A stretch of DNA of 21,806 nucleotides, taken from assembly GCA_902773165.1 (NCBI GenBank), contig CACYDO010000260.1, forward strand, positions 1 through 21,806. The letters are read 5' to 3'. The notes beneath the pieces were generated by a model that was given only the letters and a program-made list of their open reading frames with translations, had not been told where the DNA came from and ran no database searches. Shown here in pieces: positions 16,438 to 21,806 of this stretch (within the stretch, counting starts at the first letter, position 1; every line of letters begins with the position of its first letter). Both the position numbers and the translations under genes were made by a program. This DNA comes from an uncultured Ruminococcus sp. (lineage in GTDB: Bacteria > Bacillota > Clostridia > Oscillospirales > Acutalibacteraceae).

Positions 16438-18372
16438 CTACCTTTCTAATATATATTTATCCTGATTATCAAAAAAGCCTTCGTAATCGCTGTAAATAGA
16501 CGTATAAAATTCTCTGACATCATCGTTTACAGGAAAGCTTTCGTCGGAGTAACGCACATGAAGAATTTCCTGAGCGTTTTCACTGTACATATATTCAAGC
16601 AGCTTCAACGCCGCTTTATTCTGCTTACTTCCTGAATCGTTAGCAGCCCATACGTTGTCGTATTTACAGTATACGTTTTCCGCATCACAGTACATCAGTC
16701 TGTAATGGCCTGTCATATTTTTCGATACTTCAAAATAATTCTTCGTATTTGTTCCATAAAACGCTGCAGTTTTGTCGTAAAACTGTTCAGACGCGTTTTC
16801 ATTAAAAATAAGTTCTGCTTCAGGAAAAGTCTTTGTAATTGCTGCGTCATCAGTAACAAAAAGTCTGCCACCGGTATCGCCTGCCGAAAAGGCCTTTTGC
16901 TCGTCTGCGGCGTAGTCCGTATTAAAAAAGACAGCGGGAGCATTGAAGCCGAGAGGAAGATAATTATAATTTCCGTATGCCTTTCTTACCTGAGAAAGCA
17001 GCGTGCAGTGCTCTGTTTTTTCTTCTTCAAAAAGGGATTCTAAAGACAAATGATCTGAACAGGATTCATCGCCCACAAACTCGTAAAGATTTGGCTGACC
17101 ATCTTTATCTTCAAGCATTTCGGCGTATATATCAGCGTCAAATCCCTCCAGATTTATCGTGACGTCGGGAAACGTCTTGTTAAAATCGGAAACTATATCG
17201 CTGTATGCCTTTTCCTCGCGGCTGTCGGCTTCTGCGTCACCGCTTTTGCAGTACCACATAGAAAGCGTACATTTCGGCAGCGATCCATTCTTATTAAACG
17301 CTGTAAATCTGACAGCAAAACCGGCAGCAACAAGAACGATCGCAGCAGCAGCGGCAGCTATTTCGACGTTACGCCTGGTATGACGTTTTTTCTCCTCCTC
17401 TACAACCGGGAGAACTGCTTTATCCTGATGAAGAGCTGCTACAAAATCTTTAACGCTTTTAAACCTCAGGTCTATATCGAGCGACATCGCCTTCATGATA
17501 GAGTTGCTTACATATTCGGGGATATCAGGATCCAGCTCATGAGGATACGGCAGCGTATCGTTCATAACTCTTTCGGGAGCTTTAACAGGCTTTTTGCGCG
17601 TAAGAATAAAATACAGAGTTGCCCCCAGCGCGTAAATATCAGTCCACGGACCCTGCTTATTGATGCGCTCGTACTGTTCGGGGGGAGCAAAACCGTTTTT
17701 CAGCATTACGGTCATCATCTGCGTTTCATTTCCCGAAAAACGTGCCGCACCAAAGTCTATAAGCTTAACTGTTCCGTTTTTGCAAATATGGATATTATCG
17801 GGGCTTATATCTCGGTGAATTATGCCCTTCTCGTGCAGCTTTGAAAGAGCATTTGCCGTCTGAGTAATAATATCGATCGCATAATCGAGAGAGATCGTGC
17901 GGTAAATACGCATATACTTATTAAGCTCGATACCGTCAAGATACTCCATTGCTATATAAGCAGTATTATTCGCTTCGAAGAACTCGTAAACGTTTACGAT
18001 ATTTTTTTCGGAACTGAACATCGCCATATTCCGCGCTTCGTTAAGAAAACGTTCTTTAAATGACAAAAACATTTTTTCCGCCTGGGGAGAAAACGCAATA
18101 ACGTCTGTATTATTAGCTGCACGCCCTGAGAAATTCCGAGGATAATATTCCTTCAGCGCAACAATCATATCGAGAGTTTTATCCCACGCACGGTATGTTA
18201 TGCCGAATCCCCCCGCACCGAGGACTCCTCCTACGATATATCTGTTTGTAAGCGGTGTTCCCGGGGAAAGCTGATATGGTTCTTTAGCAGGACCTCCCTG
18301 CTTATGACCGCAGTGGGGGCAAAAGTCCATGCTGCTGTCGATAGGTTCAAAGCAGCTGCTGCATCTTAACAT
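16438..18372 (-). CDS. Membrane Ser/Thr receptor kinase with a solute-binding-protein-like ectodomain
   Basis: 644 aa. An N-terminal zinc ribbon (C4, C7, C18, C21) precedes a Hanks kinase domain with GAGGFG (52-57), K74 in VALKEY, HRDISPDN (186-193) and DFG (206-208). All these lie at the same residue numbers as in the downstream kinase. A single transmembrane helix occupies about 336-356. Residues 368-644 resemble family-1 extracellular solute-binding proteins of ABC transporters: an initial LSMWYC strand, a helix up to FNKTFPDVTINLE, a YLPLGFNAPAVFFNTDY hinge-type segment and a C-terminal KLLEYMYSENAQE helix. No PASTA repeats are present. A plausible role is to sense an oligosaccharide or other solute and signal by phosphorylation; the ligand is unknown. 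AAAGGA about 8 nt before the ATG is a good ribosome binding site. The gene lies 164 bp after the upstream kinase gene. Confidence 0.92.
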   Translation of the reverse strand: MLRCSSCFEPIDSSMDFCPHCGHKQGGPAKEPYQLSPGTPLTNRYIVGGVLGAGGFGITYRAWDKTLDMIVALKEYYPRNFSGRAANNTDVIAFSPQAEKMFLSFKERFLNEARNMAMFSSEKNIVNVYEFFEANNTAYIAMEYLDGIELNKYMRIYRTISLDYAIDIITQTANALSKLHEKGIIHRDISPDNIHICKNGTVKLIDFGAARFSGNETQMMTVMLKNGFAPPEQYERINKQGPWTDIYALGATLYFILTRKKPVKAPERVMNDTLPYPHELDPDIPEYVSNSIMKAMSLDIDLRFKSVKDFVAALHQDKAVLPVVEEEKKRHTRRNVEIAAAAAAIVLVAAGFAVRFTAFNKNGSLPKCTLSMWYCKSGDAEADSREEKAYSDIVSDFNKTFPDVTINLEGFDADIYAEMLEDKDGQPNLYEFVGDESCSDHLSLESLFEEEKTEHCTLLSQVRKAYGNYNYLPLGFNAPAVFFNTDYAADEQKAFSAGDTGGRLFVTDDAAITKTFPEAELIFNENASEQFYDKTAAFYGTNTKNYFEVSKNMTGHYRLMYCDAENVYCKYDNVWAANDSGSKQNKAALKLLEYMYSENAQEILHVRYSDESFPVNDDVREFYTSIYSDYEGFFDNQDKYILER

Positions 18373-18423
18373 AACTATTATCCTTTTTTCACTAAGTATT
18401 GGTCAAACGGCAGCCGCGTGTTC

Positions 18424-18458
18424 TCAGGGAAGCACTTATTAAATCAGCGCTTCCCTGA
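18424..18458. repeat. 35-bp near-perfect palindrome between two kinase genes
   Basis: TCAGGGAAGC (18424-18433) and GCTTCCCTGA (18449-18458) pair perfectly. The inner part pairs further, for 15 of 17 pairs around A18441. No T-run follows on either strand, so it is not a standard terminator. It lies in the 164-bp gap 18373-18536, in which I see no gene and no convincing promoter. It may be a dispersed palindromic repeat, an attenuator or an mRNA processing hairpin that adjusts expression of the downstream kinase. Confidence 0.7.
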
Positions 18459-18536
18459 CGCAATATACCGAAAACAGCAATTGCATTAATAACGCTTTGG
18501 TTGGGGTAAAAAACCACAAACGCAGCTGTATGTTTA

Positions 18537-21500
18537 TCAATTTGTTATTATTGTATATCCGGTATAGTAGTCACTGTCACCGTCATTGTCCCTGCCTATA
18601 AGAACGGGAGCGTTCGCACTGTCCTCACTCATAGCAGTCAATGACGTACATTCTCCGCTGATACCGAGGGTATCGGTATCCTCCGTAACCTTTAAATAAA
18701 CATGGAAGACCGGAGCTTTAGTATCCCTGGAGTAATCAAAGCTGATAAATGTTGCAGCCATAGCAGCCATTTTCAGTGTACCCTGGTGATCTGTGGGGTT
18801 GAACATATACAGCTTATTATCACTCTCAGATGACTGATATTCAAGAACATTGGAATCGTAGTAAAGCTCATAGTTCATTGCACCCATGCCCGCAGGCTCA
18901 CCGTCTATCGTTACATTACCGAGGAGAATATCAACGGTGATTATGTCGCCCTTGCGGTATCTGGTGGAGCTGTAAGAGCCGTAATACTCATCGTAATTCA
19001 TATAATCATCTAATCTGAACCATGCACCTTCTGTCACATTGACGCCTTCGTTGTTGTATCCGCTCAGATTATTATTAAGAACATAGATCCAGCCGTCGAA
19101 ATTGTCAGTATTCAAACCGCTGTTATACGGGCAGTTGCCATGATATCCATGGGTATCGATATTTACTGTACGCAGATCTGCAAGCGATTCTTCAACTGTT
19201 CCTGTATTATTGCTGATATAGGAGTTGAAAACGATCCAATCGGTCTTTGATGTCACGTTAGTGATCTTAAAGACATTATTTCCTACCTCAGGTGCAGCCG
19301 ACATTCTTGTTCCCGGCCAATAATCACTTTCAAATCCGCCGTTGTTGTCATCTATCCACCAGTATGCACCTACATCGCCGTTAAATGCGCCTCGGTTTTC
19401 AAGGAAATAATTATCCGGCGCAAGGAAATAGTAGGTATAAGAATATTCCGGTTCTTCCTGCTGTGGAGCAGGAGTCGGATCAGGATCAGGCTGAACCGGC
19501 TTCGAAGAAGGAGTCTTGCTGCTTACGCTCGGATTCTGCGGTGTTTTCTGTGTTGTCTGATTATTGTTCTTGGCAGAAGAAGCAGTTGAAGCGTTATTAT
19601 TTCCGCCGTTATTGTTATTATTATTGTCGTTATCGTTATTATTGTTTTCATTCTCTTCTGCTGTTTCGGAATTTCCGTTTACAACATTAGTATTTTGTCT
19701 GCCGTCACTGACATTGATCGTTATAGTTGCATCCTTTTTGGATCCGCTGCCTGCCGAAGGATTCTGTGAAATGACCATACCCTTGGCTACAGTATTGCTG
19801 TAGCTCTTGTTGATCTTAACCTTAAAGCCTGCGTTTTTGAGCGCTTTTTCGGCGTCGGTCTGAGATTTTCCGACAACATCAGGTACCTTTATAACAGCAG
19901 AATGCGTGCATATTGTAAGCACTACTTCGTCACCGGGACGAACATCGCTGCCTGCCTTCACGCTTTGACCAAGAACTTCGCCTTCTTTTTTACTGTCGTC
20001 CTGCTTTAAGCTAAAGGAAACAACAAGCCCCTGTCCTTCAAGCGTATTTTTTGCGTCGTTCTGCTGCTGACCGACAACATTTGGCATTGCGAACTTTTTA
20101 GAGCCTGTACTTACCTTAAGCTCTACATCATCTTCAGGATTAAGCATACTGCCTGAATCGGGACTCTGACCGATAACGAGACCTGCTGCAACAGTATCGT
20201 CTTCAACGTGAACGATTTTGTAATAAAGACCGCGGCCGAGGAGCTGGCTTTTTGCTTTTTTCTCTGTCTGGAAAATCAGGTCGGGAACCTGCACCTTGTC
20301 ATAACCGAGAGAAGCAGTAAGGAATACGGGCTCGGTATTTTTTACCTTAGAATCTTTTTCAGCGCTTTGTGAGAGAACTATATCGCGCTTACTGTCTTCA
20401 TCATAAATACGGGAGCTTACTATGATAACAAATCCCTGCTTTTCCGCTTCAGCAAGAACATCGTCAAATTTCTTCCCCTTCAGCTCGGTGACTGTTACTT
20501 CCTTTTCGGGCGTTTTCTTTGCAGGATCTCTGCCCTTTGATACAGTAAGAGTGATCTCGCTGCCGTCGTCTATACCGGCGTATGGCTCTTCACTTTGAGC
20601 TATAACACCGCCTTCGGCAATAACGTCGCTGTACTCCTCCACAGTTTTCACTTGAAAGTCCAGTTCTTTAAGCTTCTTTTCCGACATCTCGGCGTCCATA
20701 CCAATAAGATTAGGAACGTACTGGATCATCTGACCGGAGCTTACCTTAACGTTTACGACTGTGTTTCGCGGAACAACTGCACCTACGTTTATAGCCTGAT
20801 CGAGAATAAGGTTTTCATCAAGGAAATCCGAAAAGCTCTTACCGTAGATCTTCATGATAAGACCTTTTTCCTCGAACAATTCCTGAGCCGCGCTGTAATC
20901 CTGACCAACGACATTGGGAACACGAGCTTCTCCTTCTTCAACGATCGTATCTATATCCAGATTCTTACCGAACGATATGATTCCGGTTGTGATAAGTATA
21001 GTAAACACAGCTATCAGTGCAGCCGCTGCCGGAACTCCGATTTTTGCCCAGATAGGCCAGCTTGCGGTATCGATCGGGTTAATTTTTCCTGCTCTGCGCT
21101 TTACAGGCTCATTTGTAGTAAGCTCATAGAGGAAAGAAGTCATATCGGGAGTACGATCCTCTACTCTGATATTAAGCGCATTAAGAATTGCATTTTCATG
21201 ATTCAGATCAATATTTTTATCGAATTTCGCAAGCGGCTGAAGAATATCCTTGCGTTTATTCTCAAAGAACGCTCTTCTTTCGAGAGCGTCGGGGGGCGTT
21301 TCCCCCGTTATCATTTTATACATCGTTGCAGCAACGGCATAAACGTCGGTATAAGGACCCTGATCGCCGCGGCTGCGGTACTGCTCCTCGGGTGAGTAAC
21401 CGGGCTTGATGATAACGGTAAGCGAACGGCTGTGGGTAGTCGTTGCATAACGCGCTGCACCAAAGTCGATAAGCTTGACCTCGCCGTCTTCAGTAACAAA

Positions 21501-21806
21501 GATATTATCCGGAGCGATATCGCGGTGAATAATACCGTCCTTATGAACGTCTTCAAGCGATTTTATGATAGGTATCATCATCTGGATTGCTTTATCCTCA
21601 GGAATGCGCTTCTCACGTTTAAGGATCTCTGCAAGCGTTTCTCCCTGGAGAAGCTCCATGATGATATACGCCGTATTATTGCATTCGAAGCTGTCGAATA
21701 TCTTAACGATACCGGGAGTTGCGTGGAATTTTGCAAGCTTTTTTGCTTCGTCGATAAACTTACTCATACCGTCGGAGAACTGCTCCTGCTTATCTCCGCC
21801 GAAAAC
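18537..21806 (-). CDS. Membrane Ser/Thr receptor kinase with six PASTA repeats, starch-binding-like and cohesin-like modules, N-terminus beyond the right edge
   Basis: 1,089 residues are visible. The frame stays open to the right edge, and residues before the internal Met at 21767 align with kinase sequence of the neighbour (FxGGDKQEQFSDG against VYDGDKQKRFEDG), so that Met is not the start. The zinc ribbon, P-loop and start of the kinase should lie outside. Visible are HRDIAPDN (about 21507-21530), DFG (about 21460-21468), a transmembrane helix (about 20975-21045), six PASTA repeats (about 19700-20925) and an Asn-rich then Pro/Ser/Thr-rich linker (about 19440-19690). Beyond these is a module like starch-binding CBM26-type domains (about 19130-19440; VGAYWWIDD and YWPGTRM) and a cohesin-like beta domain (about 18590-18960; GDIITVDILLG, MNYELYYDSNVLEYQ). 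It ends in TGA at 18539-18537. It is probably the first gene visible in a three-kinase transcript. Extracellular polysaccharide and cell-wall sensing is inferred. Confidence 0.9.
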   Translation of the reverse strand, partial: VFGGDKQEQFSDGMSKFIDEAKKLAKFHATPGIVKIFDSFECNNTAYIIMELLQGETLAEILKREKRIPEDKAIQMMIPIIKSLEDVHKDGIIHRDIAPDNIFVTEDGEVKLIDFGAARYATTTHSRSLTVIIKPGYSPEEQYRSRGDQGPYTDVYAVAATMYKMITGETPPDALERRAFFENKRKDILQPLAKFDKNIDLNHENAILNALNIRVEDRTPDMTSFLYELTTNEPVKRRAGKINPIDTASWPIWAKIGVPAAAALIAVFTILITTGIISFGKNLDIDTIVEEGEARVPNVVGQDYSAAQELFEEKGLIMKIYGKSFSDFLDENLILDQAINVGAVVPRNTVVNVKVSSGQMIQYVPNLIGMDAEMSEKKLKELDFQVKTVEEYSDVIAEGGVIAQSEEPYAGIDDGSEITLTVSKGRDPAKKTPEKEVTVTELKGKKFDDVLAEAEKQGFVIIVSSRIYDEDSKRDIVLSQSAEKDSKVKNTEPVFLTASLGYDKVQVPDLIFQTEKKAKSQLLGRGLYYKIVHVEDDTVAAGLVIGQSPDSGSMLNPEDDVELKVSTGSKKFAMPNVVGQQQNDAKNTLEGQGLVVSFSLKQDDSKKEGEVLGQSVKAGSDVRPGDEVVLTICTHSAVIKVPDVVGKSQTDAEKALKNAGFKVKINKSYSNTVAKGMVISQNPSAGSGSKKDATITINVSDGRQNTNVVNGNSETAEENENNNNDNDNNNNNNGGNNNASTASSAKNNNQTTQKTPQNPSVSSKTPSSKPVQPDPDPTPAPQQEEPEYSYTYYFLAPDNYFLENRGAFNGDVGAYWWIDDNNGGFESDYWPGTRMSAAPEVGNNVFKITNVTSKTDWIVFNSYISNNTGTVEESLADLRTVNIDTHGYHGNCPYNSGLNTDNFDGWIYVLNNNLSGYNNEGVNVTEGAWFRLDDYMNYDEYYGSYSSTRYRKGDIITVDILLGNVTIDGEPAGMGAMNYELYYDSNVLEYQSSESDNKLYMFNPTDHQGTLKMAAMAATFISFDYSRDTKAPVFHVYLKVTEDTDTLGISGECTSLTAMSEDSANAPVLIGRDNDGDSDYYTGYTIITN
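19595..19660 (-). repeat. Asn-codon low-complexity tract in the kinase linker
   Basis: A run of AAT/AAC codons with a few GAT and GGC codons encodes an Asn/Asp/Gly-rich linker (for example NNNNDNDNNNNNNGGNNN). The mixed codons make it less slippery than a pure trinucleotide repeat, but length variation between strains would be expected. It separates the last PASTA repeat from the distal modules. The neighbouring kinase has a Ser-rich tract in the same place. Confidence 0.85.

Noticed and set aside
18373..18423. TTGACC as the -35 of a promoter for the middle kinase
   Set aside because: The only matching -10 would overlap the ribosome binding site, leaving no leader. Read-through from the upstream kinase is more likely.
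20595..21395. Plus-strand open frame of 266 codons
   Set aside because: It is antisense to the PASTA and kinase coding sequence, has no ribosome binding site of note and no domain resemblance.
21765..21767. ATG at 21767 as the start of the right-hand kinase
   Set aside because: The frame continues open to the window edge. The residues before it match the corresponding kinase segment of the neighbouring paralogue, and the P-loop and zinc ribbon would be missing.
1..21806. Mobile element, prophage, CRISPR array or RNA gene
   Set aside because: No transposase, integrase, terminal inverted repeats, regularly spaced repeats, or tRNA/rRNA-like sequences were found. The LRR array is a coding repeat.

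Overview
The window looks like chromosome of an anaerobic, gut- or rumen-type Gram-positive bacterium of the Oscillospirales, most likely Ruminococcus or a close relative. This is inferred from a SUF operon of clostridial type (an Rrf2 regulator, then sufCBDSU), a rubrerythrin in place of aerobic peroxide enzymes, a giant BspA-type leucine-rich-repeat exoprotein, and starch-binding-like and cohesin-like modules of the kind found in ruminococcal polysaccharide-degrading systems. No rRNA, tRNA, CRISPR array, insertion sequence or phage gene was seen.

Layout. (1) Positions 1-4198, minus strand: most of a secreted BspA-like (LRR_5) protein whose C-terminus lies beyond the left edge. Its repeats are nested: about 23-residue LRRs inside a 160-187-residue higher-order unit present five times. 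(2) 4544-6298, plus strand: a 584-aa DNA-binding protein with two N-terminal helix-turn-helix segments and a large unrecognised C-terminal region, divergent from the LRR gene. (3) 6492-11914, plus strand: a SUF Fe-S assembly operon in the order Rrf2 regulator, sufC, sufB, sufD, sufS, sufU. It has a clear sigma-A promoter overlapped by a 27-bp near-perfect palindrome (probable autoregulatory operator) and ends at a strong terminator. (4) 12007-12660, plus strand: a rubrerythrin with a rubredoxin-like CxxC pair module at both ends. (5) 12730-21806, minus strand: three consecutive Hanks-type Ser/Thr kinase genes transcribed right to left. The first is cut by the right edge; the third ends at a good minus-strand terminator.

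The kinase cluster is the most unusual part. Both complete kinases begin with a CxxC...CxxC zinc ribbon, followed by a cytoplasmic kinase domain with an HRDISPDN catalytic loop, one transmembrane helix and an extracellular region. The visible part of the third has the same layout, with HRDIAPDN. The kinase halves are clearly homologous but the ectodomains have been swapped: six PASTA repeats, a Ser-rich linker, a bacterial Ig-like domain and BspA-type LRRs (12730-16428); an ABC-transporter solute-binding-protein-like domain (16438-18372); and six PASTA repeats, an Asn-rich linker, a starch-binding-like module and a cohesin-like module (18537-21806). I infer a family of surface receptors in which one kinase chassis is joined to different wall- or carbohydrate-sensing modules.

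The SUF operon and rubrerythrin make a coherent block for Fe-S assembly and oxygen/peroxide defence. The LRR exoprotein and the LRR-bearing kinase suggest a shared surface theme at the two ends of the window, but nothing in the sequence shows direct coupling.
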